A stretch of 64,000 bases of DNA from CAWEQO01 sp963811225 (GCA_963811225.1 CAWEQO010000001.1:124001-188000), one strand, 5' to 3'. Shown: positions 33,852 to 42,735, counted from the stretch's first letter. A program made the numbers and translations. The notes: a model not told the origin generated them from the sequence alone.

Positions 33852-35656
33852 TTTGGCACCCAAGCAGCGCCGAGTAATGGGCCCTCAAACGTTTTCAGCG
33901 ATTGGGGGTTAAAGTCTGGCGCTTGCGCCTTCCACAGCTGCTCTCCGGCGAAGAAGAATAAGGTGGTTCCGTCAGGGTTCCACAACGGAGTGAGTACGAA
34001 GCCTTCGTAAACCTGCTGCAGCTCGCCGCCCTGTTCGCGAACCCACAGTCCGGGCTGGACCCCCGGCTTAATCCATGCCGTTAAACCACTGGCACGTGAC
34101 ACCACCGGCAGCGTATCGAGGAACTCAAACGGCAAGGAGACCGGAGTTCCTTCCGTGTTGAAGGCTGAATCCCAGTGGGTATCTGTACCGGCATAGAACA
34201 GGCGCGTTCCTTCGTCCCATATCAGCCGGTCGACCGCTTGTGAACCGATTTGCTGCGGCAGTCCCAGCCCGGCAGGCACGTAATACATGCCAGGGTCTGC
34301 CTTGCTGGTACTGCACGCACAATTCGCTGCAACTTCCTCTTCCATCGAGATCAGGATATTGCCGGTCTCGGGATCTTGCGCTGCTGTGGTGAAGCAGCGC
34401 TGCAGAACCCAGCTGCTCAAGTTGGTTTCCGCATCGATCAGGCGCAGATTGGTGGCCTGGCAAATCGCGTCCCAAGTATAAACCAGGAAGGTATGCGGCT
34501 GCTTCCAGCCAACGATCACCTCTCCCTCGCCTCCGGTTTTGTACAGCTGGCGCACCTTGCGATCATCGACGTTCAGCGCCCAGACGCCGTCCATTTTAAA
34601 ACCGCTCCCCTTGCCGAAACTGCTGGCGCTGAAGAAGACCAGGTAGCGACCGTCCGGAGACCAGCTTGGGTTGTAGGCGTGACTGGGCTGGCTCTCGGTG
34701 CGGGTGATGTCGCCGCTGTCCAGGGAGTACAGATAGAGGTCGGCCGCCGGCTGGTCACGCATGGCAATAAAAGCCAGCGTGCGCCCGTCCGGCGACCAGG
34801 CCATCGCATTCTGCTCGCGGATGGCCCGCAGTCCTTCGGACAGCCCGGCGGGCGGGTTTGCCGAGGCCATTGCCGTCTGGACATCCTGCGAGAGCAGCTG
34901 CAGCGAGGCGACCTGTTTGAGCTCGGGCAGCTGGAGAATATTCAGCGCTAATTTTGAGGACCCGTCATCGACGATATAGGCAGCATGTCCGCCGGATGGC
35001 GCTACACCGCGTGCGAATTCATGCTCGGAGACGGTTCCCGTCTCGGCTTGTGTGACAAATGAACCGTCCGGTGGGGCAACCCACAGCCCCTGCGGGCCAT
35101 ACATCGCCAACCAAGGTCCATTCGGAGCGACAGCCACCAAGGTGGGCTTTAGCGTTGGAGTTGGCGAAGGGGTCAGCGTGGAGGTTGCGGTGGGCAGCGG
35201 CGTGGAGGTAACCGTAAGCGTAGCCGTACCGGTGAGCGTTGGGGTTGCCGTTGTTGTTCGGGTGGGCGTAAAGGTAAATTGGGCGGCGAGCGGCGTCACC
35301 CTCCCCAATGCAAATGCGACGGCGTTATTCATAGGGCCTTCGAACAATGCAACGGCTGCGATTGCCGCGAACACAAGAAGCACACAGGCCATCGCGGTGA
35401 TACCGGGCAAGAACAGGCGCAGCAGCGGTGGAAATTTTGGTGACGGCGCCGGGCGTAAGGGATTATCCGGTACCCAAACGCCGCCCTCGGCGCGGTACCA
35501 GTCTCCGGTCAGTGTCCCGATGCGCCAGCGGCGGCCATCTTTATCGGTTACCTGCAAGCGGCTGACAGCCGCATCGAAGGCAGCATCATCGAACTCACCT
35601 GCCTTATGGGCAGCTTTCAACCGTTCGTATTCGCTGAATGCCTCCTCAAACGTCAT
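33848..35656 (-). CDS. Membrane protein with the same cytoplasmic domain and a TolB-like propeller
   Basis: 602 residues, first gene of the operon. Residues 1-68 (EYERLKAAHKAGEFDDAAFD, DKDGRRWRIGTLTGDWYR) match the neighbour's N-terminal domain. After a membrane helix (about 82-105) comes a Thr/Pro-rich linker (125-165) and a beta-propeller with TolB/WD40-like blades (MAWSPDGRTLAFIA, PSWSPDGRYLVFFS, TPLWNPDGTTLFFF). The paralogous cytoplasmic modules on two proteins with different outer domains suggest a shared inner partner. The gene is preceded by a promoter and a structured leader. Confidence 0.83.
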   Translation of the reverse strand: MTFEEAFSEYERLKAAHKAGEFDDAAFDAAVSRLQVTDKDGRRWRIGTLTGDWYRAEGGVWVPDNPLRPAPSPKFPPLLRLFLPGITAMACVLLVFAAIAAVALFEGPMNNAVAFALGRVTPLAAQFTFTPTRTTTATPTLTGTATLTVTSTPLPTATSTLTPSPTPTLKPTLVAVAPNGPWLAMYGPQGLWVAPPDGSFVTQAETGTVSEHEFARGVAPSGGHAAYIVDDGSSKLALNILQLPELKQVASLQLLSQDVQTAMASANPPAGLSEGLRAIREQNAMAWSPDGRTLAFIAMRDQPAADLYLYSLDSGDITRTESQPSHAYNPSWSPDGRYLVFFSASSFGKGSGFKMDGVWALNVDDRKVRQLYKTGGEGEVIVGWKQPHTFLVYTWDAICQATNLRLIDAETNLSSWVLQRCFTTAAQDPETGNILISMEEEVAANCACSTSKADPGMYYVPAGLGLPQQIGSQAVDRLIWDEGTRLFYAGTDTHWDSAFNTEGTPVSLPFEFLDTLPVVSRASGLTAWIKPGVQPGLWVREQGGELQQVYEGFVLTPLWNPDGTTLFFFAGEQLWKAQAPDFNPQSLKTFEGPLLGAAWVPK

Positions 35657-35792
35657 AAGAATTGGGCCTCAGGGGTATTTCGATAGATGGATTGTAACTC
35701 TTCAGCAGTGGCGTTCTTATAGAGGGGTGTCACCGCTGCAGCTGCCCTGTCTCCTTACAAGAACGCCATAGCTGAAGAGTTATGATGGAGTA
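35657..35792 (-). promoter_or_regulatory. Structured 5' leader of the sensor operon
   Basis: On the minus-strand transcript, 35781-35771 pairs with 35706-35696 (11 bp) and, after a 2-base internal loop, 35768-35759 pairs with 35718-35709 (10 bp). They enclose an apical region rich in GC and a GCTGCAGC palindrome. No T-run follows, so it is not a plain terminator. It lies between the promoter and the ATG, hence a regulatory leader is likely. I recognise no known riboswitch. Confidence 0.55.
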
Positions 35793-35821
35793 ATTATACA
35801 TTCGAAATGTTTCGAGCCCAA
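35793..35821 (-). promoter_or_regulatory. Sigma-70-type promoter of the sensor operon
   Basis: On the minus strand TTGGGC (35821-35816) and TATAAT (35798-35793) are separated by 17 bases, giving a leader of about 130 bases. The -35 lies within an inverted repeat (35811-35822 with 35830-35841). Confidence 0.65.
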
Positions 35822-35847
35822 CAACATTCGTTGGGCTCGAATTTTTT
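35811..35847 (+). terminator. Hairpin with T-run, plus orientation
   Basis: Perfect 12-bp stem (35811-35822 with 35830-35841) followed by six T on the plus strand. No plus-strand gene precedes it, so either an unseen small transcript ends here or the repeat serves the minus-strand promoter it overlaps. Confidence 0.45.
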
Positions 35848-35854
35848 GAGTCCT

Positions 35855-35884
35855 TCATTACCGGCTGAGGGGAGGCCGGAATGA
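35855..35884 (-). terminator. Hairpin terminator of the LCP gene
   Basis: Inverted repeat with one bulge (TCATT/CCGGC and complement), 41 bases after the stop codon at 35925, followed on the minus strand by an A/T-rich stretch. Confidence 0.55.
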
Positions 35885-35924
35885 TATAGAACTCACAAGA
35901 AATTTTAAATTTCTGAAGCCCTGA

Positions 35925-36941
35925 CTACTGCTTCAAAGCTTCCTTGACCAGTTTCTTGACTGCGTTGAAATCGTTGATCACCATGGTTCCCTGCGCCTCA
36001 TCCACTGTTACCATGTTGCGCGGGATCGCCGCATGAGCCACATCATCGATCGGAACTTCTTGGATCATGCAAATCAGAGAATTAATCTGTTCCAGACTCA
36101 GGTCGGTGATGACATTCGATTTGAACGTATCGTATAGCGCGGGAATTTTTGTGGCCGTATCGATTTGGGTCAGCTTGGCGCGCAGGCCGCGCAGGACGAC
36201 GTTCTGCCGGTCAGTGCGGTTCCATGCCGCTTCCGTTTCAGGCAGGTAGCGCATGTAAAACTGAGCGGTTTCGCCGTCAAAGGTCTGCTCGCCGGCCTGG
36301 ATGGTCGTGCCATCGATGGTGACAGCAGCCGGGACATTGACCTCGATGCCGCCCAAGTCATCGATCACCTCCCACAAGACATCCTCGTCGAGGGTGGCAT
36401 AGTGGTCGGGCTTGACCTGGAAGTTGTCGAAGATGGTCTGAGCGACGGCGTTCGTGGCGGCCATATCAGCCTTGTTCGGTTCCTCGTCGGTATTTTCCAC
36501 TTGAGAGGTCACTACCGTGTACACCTCACCGAGCTGCGATTCGGAGACGCCATAATCCTTGTCTAATGAGGGCGTATCCAGCACCAGGTCGCGGTAAAAA
36601 TCGAACATGCTGATCTCAGAGTGATTGAAATCGACAACCACGTATCGCACAGCATCCGCGCCGTACGGCGGGACCCAAATGCCGGTCTTATCACGGCCGA
36701 CGATCATGATCGTCATCGTGCCACTCTGTCCGCACACCTTCTTGTCTTGCCCCTTTGGTTTTTGCAGCGAAGATGCAGGAACGAGACTGCCGGGAGCATT
36801 GGATTCAGGGGCGGCAGCTTGCACGTTCAGCGCCAGGGGTGCAGCCAGCGGCTGCTTGTAGGCGCGAATGAGCAAGAAGCCTCCGGCCACGAGTGCGATA
36901 AAAAACACAGCCAGTACAACTTCACCGAAATGTCTTTTCAT
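35925..36941 (-). CDS. LytR-CpsA-Psr (LCP) family protein
   Basis: 338 residues. One N-terminal membrane helix (about 8-27), then an extracytoplasmic LCP domain (about 75-330). Family marks are TMTIMIVGRDK, the DAVRYVVVDFNHSEISMFDFYRDL core with Asp and Arg for pyrophosphate, LGGIEVNVPAAVTIDG and the RTDRQNVVLRGL motif. LCP enzymes transfer lipid-linked glycopolymers to the cell wall. In a Chloroflexota cell the acceptor is unclear. A good AAGGAGGGGC precedes the ATG. Monocistronic. Confidence 0.88.
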   Translation of the reverse strand: MKRHFGEVVLAVFFIALVAGGFLLIRAYKQPLAAPLALNVQAAAPESNAPGSLVPASSLQKPKGQDKKVCGQSGTMTIMIVGRDKTGIWVPPYGADAVRYVVVDFNHSEISMFDFYRDLVLDTPSLDKDYGVSESQLGEVYTVVTSQVENTDEEPNKADMAATNAVAQTIFDNFQVKPDHYATLDEDVLWEVIDDLGGIEVNVPAAVTIDGTTIQAGEQTFDGETAQFYMRYLPETEAAWNRTDRQNVVLRGLRAKLTQIDTATKIPALYDTFKSNVITDLSLEQINSLICMIQEVPIDDVAHAAIPRNMVTVDEAQGTMVINDFNAVKKLVKEALKQ

Positions 36942-37197
36942 AGTATGCCCCTCCTTTTAATTCTGCAGGCAATAATGAATACGCTATTATGGAGAACGAG
37001 CAAATAATTTCAGCTCCAAGGAGATCATCCACTTCAGATCTCACCTGCGGTGTCCCCCCTACGAAAATTCCAATAGGCAATAACAAACAGAGCCCCTTTA
37101 ATGGATATACCGGCAGGTAAAACGGGAAACTAATTCGATTTTAATGCTTTGTGGAAGCAGTGTCAAGCGGTATTCGTTTACAAATCTATAATCCACA

Positions 37198-38619
37198 TTA
37201 GAACTTTAAAAATGGCTCCAGATGCCGGTTGAAATGGCGCTCCAGTGTGGCCTCATATTCTGCCTCGTGGGCGCGTAAGGCTGCATAAAGCGGCTCTCGG
37301 AATGCATCCAGCACGGAACCAAACGTCACGTGCAGCACCTGGCGCGCGTCGAATTGATCTAGGAGTGACGGCAGTTCCTTGACCGGAACGTCCGCAGCCG
37401 GCGGCGTCTTCTCCAACTGCGCCGAGACGTGGTATGTGGCCCGATCTTCCTTATAGCGGCTGCGGGCAAAGTCGAGAATGGCACAGAACAGATCCGGTTC
37501 GTCAACCGCAAGAACGCGCAGCGCTTCCAGATAGCTGGTCCCGGCAGTCTTAAGATGCACCAGCCCACGCGTGTGTCTCGCTGCCATGGAGTAAACGCTA
37601 AATTTGTCCGAGCCGGAATGCAAAGAGAGCTTGTAAGGCCCCATCACACGCGCAATCTCAGCGTGGACAGCCAGATCATGGTCGAGGGCAGTTAAGTCGC
37701 CGATGTAATCAACGCCCTTTTCGAAGCGGCCAACGAAGCGCGGCGCCAGCGAAACCCATTGCACACCCAGGCGATGGAGTTCGGCAGCCAGCCAGTAATG
37801 AGCCGTGTGTGGAGTGGGCGTCTCTGTCTCATCGACCGAAATCTCGAGTTCAAAGGGAATATCCAGCGACTGCAGGTGCCGGTACATTCGCACGATATGC
37901 GCCAGCGCCCCGCCATACAAGACGGCTGCGTGCAGTAAATCTTCTCGCTCGATCCGCAATGTTCGTTGTTCTAGATCCACTTGTTTTCCGGCATAATGCT
38001 GCATCTGATCCTGAAAAGATGAGCCCAGCTCCTCCCAGGGCAGCGCCTTCATTTTAAGCTCCAACTCGGCGGCATCGACTTGCATTGCCGACGGATCCAC
38101 ATGCTCGCCCGGGTCGACGGTGTAGAAAGAATACCCGGCTGCGGCGCAAGCGTCGATGTCGGCCGTCGTTTTGAGATGATCCGCGTCAGCGCCAAGCGGC
38201 CGGTGCCAACCGGCTTCGAAAGCTCCCCAGGTGGCATCATCGAGTACCTGCTGCGGGGTGCGGCCGGTGCGGGCATTCTCGCGAATGGATTGTTGCGCGA
38301 AGATGGGTGCAATTTCGGCGCCCGGATGCGCGCCGAGGGTATCTTTCAATGCGGCAATGTGGCCGGGGGTCGCCAGCCCCAAACGGTCGCCAAAACCGGC
38401 CGAGGTTGCCAATCCAAGCGGAACCGGCTGCAGGTTCGGCAGCACCCGCCGGAGGGCTGCGGCATTCTCGGCGTTCAACGGGCAAAGCAGCAAGACACCC
38501 TCACCGCTTTCTTGGGCTTCTCCTTCGAATGTGGAGAGGGCCGGATGTGCGGCAGGCGCCTGCACGACGAATGACTTGCGGTTTCCCGAACGAGAGATTG
38601 AGAAGGAAATTGAATTCAT
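37198..38619 (-). CDS. Tagaturonate epimerase family protein (UxaE-like)
   Basis: 473 residues from the ATG at 38619; an upstream in-frame extension of 53 codons overlaps the preceding gene and is rejected. It resembles the UxaE family, metal-dependent C4 epimerases that interconvert D-tagaturonate and D-fructuronate in hexuronate breakdown. Features are GLATPGHIAALKDTLG, FTVDPGEHVDPSA-type loop (FYTVDPGEHVDPSAMQVD), ISVDETETPTPHTAHYW and KLSLHSGSDKFSVYSMAARHTRG. No other hexuronate genes lie nearby, so the physiological substrate is open. It starts 8 bases after the DUF333 lipoprotein stop, so they are likely co-transcribed. Confidence 0.82.
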   Translation of the reverse strand: MNSISFSISRSGNRKSFVVQAPAAHPALSTFEGEAQESGEGVLLLCPLNAENAAALRRVLPNLQPVPLGLATSAGFGDRLGLATPGHIAALKDTLGAHPGAEIAPIFAQQSIRENARTGRTPQQVLDDATWGAFEAGWHRPLGADADHLKTTADIDACAAAGYSFYTVDPGEHVDPSAMQVDAAELELKMKALPWEELGSSFQDQMQHYAGKQVDLEQRTLRIEREDLLHAAVLYGGALAHIVRMYRHLQSLDIPFELEISVDETETPTPHTAHYWLAAELHRLGVQWVSLAPRFVGRFEKGVDYIGDLTALDHDLAVHAEIARVMGPYKLSLHSGSDKFSVYSMAARHTRGLVHLKTAGTSYLEALRVLAVDEPDLFCAILDFARSRYKEDRATYHVSAQLEKTPPAADVPVKELPSLLDQFDARQVLHVTFGSVLDAFREPLYAALRAHEAEYEATLERHFNRHLEPFLKF

Positions 38620-38627
38620 GTTTCTGG

Positions 38628-39248
38628 CTATTTCTCCAACAGAACGATAGCTCCGGATTGAGAAGCGCGAAGGGTGTAATCCTGTCCGGCAGCGCTGAGA
38701 ACGACTGCATAGCCCGGCACGATCACCTGGGCGCACATTTCGCCAGGAGCAGCGAGCCCCAGGCAGGCATCCGGCCAATCCTTTTCGCTTACAGACTTCA
38801 GGCTGATCTCGTCCATCTTAAGACCGAGTTCCGCCGCGAGCGCATTCTTCGCAGCATCGACTGCGGGCGCTTGCGCAGCGCTGGGCTGTTGTCTGGAGGT
38901 AACCTTATCGGCAGGGGTGGCAGCAGCCTCGCTTGGGCCGCACTCACCGCGGAAGAAAGCCCACTCGTCGCACTCGCTGCCATCGTCAAATTCGCAGATC
39001 CCGGATTGGCTGCCGTCCGCGGCAGTCCGGATCACCAGATTGCCGCCCTGTTCCTGGCAGTGCACGCTGGCAGGGTTCGCCATACCGGCGGCATCGCTGC
39101 GATCCGGCGCAGCGGTTGCAGCGGGAAGCGCAGTGGCAGGAGCGATCTGGGGCGTAGGCGTGGATGGCTGGGAAGCACAAGCAGACAGGGTCAGCGCAAG
39201 GATCAGGCTGACGATCGAGAAACGAACGGGGGCAAATCGGGTAAACAT
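38628..39248 (-). CDS. DUF333-containing lipoprotein
   Basis: 206 residues from the ATG at 39248 (AAGGAG 7 bases upstream). Lipobox LTLSAC, a Thr/Pro linker, then a DUF333 segment (NPASVHCQEQGGNLVIRT, ICEFDDGSECDEWAFFRGEC; about 57-102) with its conserved cysteines. The C-terminal part (about 125-206) resembles inhibitor-like domains often found after it (LGLKMDEISLKSVSEKDWPDACLGL). Envelope protein of unknown role, directly upstream of the epimerase gene. Confidence 0.85.
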   Translation of the reverse strand: MFTRFAPVRFSIVSLILALTLSACASQPSTPTPQIAPATALPAATAAPDRSDAAGMANPASVHCQEQGGNLVIRTAADGSQSGICEFDDGSECDEWAFFRGECGPSEAAATPADKVTSRQQPSAAQAPAVDAAKNALAAELGLKMDEISLKSVSEKDWPDACLGLAAPGEMCAQVIVPGYAVVLSAAGQDYTLRASQSGAIVLLEK

Positions 39249-39687
39249 AGGCAGCTCCTTACAGATCTCTTTCAGGTTAATGGATGTTCTCACTCCGTTA
39301 ACGCCCCTTTAGCGAATGGAGTTCCCGAAAGGGCAGCCCCCGACCGGTCTCGGTTATTTTTCATCCCATCCGTTATGATTGGGCAACTGTTGGTTAGGGT
39401 TTTAAAATACCCACCCCACCCGCTTCATCATCTCTCCATTCGGGTCGAACTAGGATTCATCCCATCGGGCCCGAACGGACTGGTAAAGGTTTGAACGAAA
39501 TAATTATAGCACTCAGCGAATTTTGCAAAGATATGCCGGCTCCCGAAAATTTTATCCGGATTGAGGGGAATCCGCTGCGTTATAGCGCCACTAACCCCCT
39601 CAATCCGGATAAAATTTTCGGGAGCTCAGGCTATACTAAGTCTAGTAAACAGCAATTTCGATCTTGAATCAGAGGCGGAATAGCAGG
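39249..39687. other. Divergent intergenic region with a 30-bp palindrome
   Basis: No gene seen. It contains the perfect palindrome at 39539-39625 and TATACT at 39632-39637, a possible -10 for the M20 peptidase. Confidence 0.45.
39539..39625. repeat. Perfect 30-bp inverted repeat between divergent genes
   Basis: Arms 39539-39568 and 39596-39625 are perfectly complementary with a 27-base spacer. It resembles the convergent-gene terminators but lies upstream of both neighbouring genes. Confidence 0.8.
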
Positions 39688-40860
39688 ATGGACATGAGCC
39701 AATGCCAACAAGAGATCATCTCGCTTACACAAAAACTGGTCCGAATTCCGAGCTTATCAGGGGAAGAAGCAGCGGTCGCAGAACTGATCGAAGGGACGCT
39801 GCAAAGCATGGACTTCGATGAAGTAACCGTGGATGGCTGTGGCAGCGTCGTCGGCATCCGTAACGGAGAAAAACCGGGCAAGCGCATCTTGTTTGATGCG
39901 CATATGGATGTCGTACCGGTAAATAACCCTGAAAGCTGGAGCCATGATCCTTTTGGAGGGGAGTTGAGTGAGGGGAAAATCTGGGGCCGCGGAGCCACGG
40001 ATATCAAGGGAGGCTTGGCAGGTATGGTGGTCGCCTTAGGCCGCTTGCCCCGCGCGGACTTCCATGGGACCCTGATCTTGTCGGCAAGCGTAGGGGAAGA
40101 ACTAATCGAAGGATATGCTTTAAAGAAAGTCGTTGAAGACACCCACCCGGACGGCGTTGTGATTATCGAGCCCAGCCAATGCCAATTGGGAATCGCCCAA
40201 AAAGGTCGGGCGGGTTTCTGGATAAAAACGACCGGCGAGCCCGCCCACACCTCCCAGCCGGAACAAGGGGAAAATGCCATCTACAAAGCTGTAGAGATCA
40301 TCCAACGGCTGCGCGGTCTGCCACTCCCAAAAGATCCCAAGATGGGCAAGGGGGTAATGGAGCTGATTGAAATCCTTTCTAGCCCTTACCCAGGCGAATG
40401 TACCGTCCCTTATGGCTGCAGGCTCCGCTACGACCGCAGATTAGTAGAAGGAGAAACGCAGTCCTCGATCAGAGCGTCCATCGAAAGTGCCCTAACCCAA
40501 ATGGATGGTTGGCAGTTTGGATTCAACCAATCGGAATATACCACCTACACGGGCCATGTTGCCGGCCAATTAGAATTCCACCCCGGCTGGGCGATGGAAG
40601 AAACCTCTGACTGGATACGCAAAGCGACGCAAGGACTGATCAGCGCAGGCATCCAGCCGAAAATGTTTAGCGCACCCTACTGTACGAACGGCAGCTATTC
40701 AGGCGGCATCCTCAAACTCCCCACGCTAATTTTTGGACCGTCGCACATCGGCCTGGCGCACGTAGTCGATGAAAATATCCTAATCGACGACCTGCTGCCA
40801 TTCGCCCAAGGGCTGGTTGGCCTGGCTGCAAGCCTGACAGACACAGGTGAAACCGAGTAA
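39688..40860 (+). CDS. M20 family metallopeptidase/deacylase (YgeY-like)
   Basis: 390 residues from the ATG at 39688; a TTG eight codons earlier and an ATG two codons later are alternatives. Metal-binding motifs: LFDAHMDVVPV (His, Asp), GRGATDIKGGLAGMV (bridging Asp), SVGEELIEG (catalytic and metal Glu), IIEPSQ (Asp/Glu ligand) and the C-terminal GPSHIGLAHVVDE (His). The dimerisation domain interrupts at about 175-290. The sequence is closest to the YgeY branch, whose hydrolase role is undefined. No selenium or purine-catabolism genes are adjacent. Confidence 0.9.
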   Translation: MDMSQCQQEIISLTQKLVRIPSLSGEEAAVAELIEGTLQSMDFDEVTVDGCGSVVGIRNGEKPGKRILFDAHMDVVPVNNPESWSHDPFGGELSEGKIWGRGATDIKGGLAGMVVALGRLPRADFHGTLILSASVGEELIEGYALKKVVEDTHPDGVVIIEPSQCQLGIAQKGRAGFWIKTTGEPAHTSQPEQGENAIYKAVEIIQRLRGLPLPKDPKMGKGVMELIEILSSPYPGECTVPYGCRLRYDRRLVEGETQSSIRASIESALTQMDGWQFGFNQSEYTTYTGHVAGQLEFHPGWAMEETSDWIRKATQGLISAGIQPKMFSAPYCTNGSYSGGILKLPTLIFGPSHIGLAHVVDENILIDDLLPFAQGLVGLAASLTDTGETE

Positions 40861-40884
40861 TTTCTCGGGCAGCCCGATTGGCGG

Positions 40885-41090
40885 TTAAAAGAAGAAGGGG
40901 TTGCCTGGAAAGAGCCTCCAAACAGCCCCTTTCAAATGAAAAAGCAGGCTCGCAGGGCGAAACTGTGAAACAAAAAAAATGATGGGCAATTTTACCAGCC
41001 CCCACTCGGTTTTGGCCTTTTCCAATCCCCGCAAGTAGTATCTGCGGAAGCCCTTGGACCGGGGTTGCAGAGAGGAGCATTCTCCCGAAT
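40885..41090 (-). pseudogene. C-terminal remnant of an IS transposase
   Basis: The minus-strand frame contains KGFRRYYLRGLEKAKTEW, matching the C-terminal consensus of DDE transposases of the IS1182/IS5-like kind (FRRFLLRGLEKVKTEW). No upstream catalytic part remains, and the frame runs on into an unlikely tail. I take it as a decayed insertion sequence; the exact IS family is not determined. Confidence 0.55.
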
Positions 41091-41164
41091 CAGAAGTTCG
41101 GTTAGATTCTCGCGCCCGAAGATTAGTATTCTTGAAATCGAAATCTAAAGCATAATAGAGGCCT

Positions 41165-41746
41165 ATGGGCACAAACAACAATGGTGACAAGAGTCTCAAA
41201 AGCAAACTGAGCAATTACATTCCACTTGTGCTTTTCATCGTTGTAGCGCTAATTTTTGCGCGCTACTTTGATATTTCACAAACCTTAAGTTTCCTAGAAA
41301 AGCACGAACGATTAGGCGTAGTAGGTTTTCTCCTGGTGTATGTAGTTCTCGGCGTAACACCGGTCCCGACCGAGCCGATCGGTCTACTTTTCCTTGCCTG
41401 GAAAGGGCCCATTCCCGCAATCTTGCTTGCCACAGTTGGCAATACCCTGGCGGCGATTGTGGAATATTACATTGGGGGCAGCGTTGGTGATTTAACCAAT
41501 TTCGAACAGAAGAAGGAAAAGCTTCCTTTCCATCTCGGCCAGCTTCCAATCAACTCACCGGCCTTTCTGATCATCGGACGCATACTGCCTGGGATTGGGC
41601 CAAAGTTTATCAGCATAGCGGGTGGCATATACAAAGTGCCCATGTTTACCTACCTGTGGACCGCTGTGGTTGCCCACTTTGTTGGAGCCACAATTCTTAT
41701 GTTCGGCGGCAACGAAGTGATTAAACGACTGCTCATAAAGAAATAA
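41165..41746 (+). CDS. VTT-domain membrane protein (TVP38/DedA-like)
   Basis: 193 residues with about five membrane helices. The VTT core is recognisable: VLGVTPVPTEPIGLLFLAWKG (re-entrant loop), VGNTLAAIVEYYIGG and FLIIGRILPGIGPKFISIAGG (second re-entrant loop). Proteins of this type act as lipid scramblases or transporters (for example undecaprenyl phosphate recycling), but the substrate here is unknown. Its codon usage looks less GC-rich than the genes before 39 kb, as do the following genes. Confidence 0.85.
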   Translation: MGTNNNGDKSLKSKLSNYIPLVLFIVVALIFARYFDISQTLSFLEKHERLGVVGFLLVYVVLGVTPVPTEPIGLLFLAWKGPIPAILLATVGNTLAAIVEYYIGGSVGDLTNFEQKKEKLPFHLGQLPINSPAFLIIGRILPGIGPKFISIAGGIYKVPMFTYLWTAVVAHFVGATILMFGGNEVIKRLLIKK

Positions 41747-41797
41747 CGCGAATTCGAAAGAAGGAGGATAATCCTGTAACGATCCACGTCATCGCGT

Positions 41798-41995
41798 TTA
41801 TGAACCCGCCAGGTAAAATCCTATGGAGTGGATGAACGCCATACATTCTGGTTCATTATCCAGGTCCACAGCAACGTTTGCATTCGCCAGCTCCACGTTG
41901 ACGCTCTCACCATCATTGATTCCCAGGTCGTCCAGCACTTCTTTCGGCCGAGAGACCACAGTGCTGTTTCCTGTTTTGAATACGTGTCTGAGCAT
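41798..41995 (-). pseudogene. Decayed copy of the AbrB/MazE-type antitoxin gene
   Basis: From ATG 41995, preceded by the same TAGTATRGGAGTTCTT as the intact antitoxin gene, the frame reads LRHVFKTGNSTVVSRPKEVL and DDLGINDGESVNVEL, almost identical to residues 2-36 of the intact protein. It then diverges into unrelated codons. It arose by duplication of the promoter-proximal part of the toxin-antitoxin module; the C-terminal toxin-binding half is lost. Confidence 0.8.
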
Positions 41996-42313
41996 AAGAA
42001 CTCCCATACTAACAAGCACACTCACGCTTTAGAACAGCATAATCAGGTGCCAGAATCATGAACTCATCATGGCTCGCCAGATCATAATCCCTCATTAGAC
42101 CTACTCGCCCTGTCACCACCTAAAGGGATAGACAAGGCTGATCTTCGGAAAACCTGCCGATTAGAGGGGAGAAGTCAACCAGGGTTGACAAGTCCATGAA
42201 ATCATTTTAGCAAGGGAAAACGTGTATCGCAATAGAAGAACAGGCCAGTATCCAACTTGGAAACCTTTCGGGTTTTATGCCCATCTCAGTGCACGTCTCT
42301 CCGAGATGAGACC
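41996..42313. other. Intergenic region between antitoxin remnant and toxin
   Basis: No gene seen. The promoter-proximal 20 bases before 41995 are duplicated before 42981. Confidence 0.4.
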
Positions 42314-42730
42314 TCATTCAATCAGGTCACTACAGCGTTGGAACCAGCTTGAAATTTCTTCCAGGGTGAGCTTTGATTGCGCGCAAGCCAGAGTAAAATG
42401 CACCATTTCGTCATTATCAACGACCAGCCGATATCCATTGATCCGCAAGAACATGGCTGTTGAAGTAATCGCTGTGCGCTTATTCCCGTCCACGAATGGA
42501 TGATTGCGAACCAATGAATCCATCAGAGCGGCGGCTTTGGAAAATAGATCCGGGTAAAGATCCTTCTCCTCAAAAGTTGCCTGGGGGCGTCCTAAGGCGG
42601 AAAGCAGCATGCCTAAATCCCGAACGCCATGTTCTCCGCCTGTCTCGCTGGTGACCCGGCTATGAATAAAGAGAACTTGCTCGGGGGTGAGGGATTGTGT
42701 CATTGCAAGCGTGCTGGTCTGTAAAATCAC
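42314..42730 (-). CDS. Death-on-curing (Doc/Fic) family toxin
   Basis: 138 residues. The Fic/Doc core motif is HPFVDGNKRTA (H-x-F-x-D-G-N-K-R), with Asp in place of Glu as in Doc. Helices LTPEQVLFIHSRV and GVRDLGMLLSALGRPQATF are typical of the DOC branch. Doc phosphorylates EF-Tu and blocks translation unless held by its antitoxin. It starts with GTG at 42730, five bases after the antitoxin stop, so the pair is one operon with antitoxin first. Confidence 0.93.
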   Translation of the reverse strand: MILQTSTLAMTQSLTPEQVLFIHSRVTSETGGEHGVRDLGMLLSALGRPQATFEEKDLYPDLFSKAAALMDSLVRNHPFVDGNKRTAITSTAMFLRINGYRLVVDNDEMVHFTLACAQSKLTLEEISSWFQRCSDLIE

Positions 42731-42735
42731 GAGGC

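Noticed and set aside
35696..35847. 6S RNA-like small RNA on the plus strand
   Set aside because: The long interrupted hairpin with a following terminator resembles 6S RNA, but a good promoter exists only on the minus strand, where the hairpin is a leader; key 6S features could not be confirmed.
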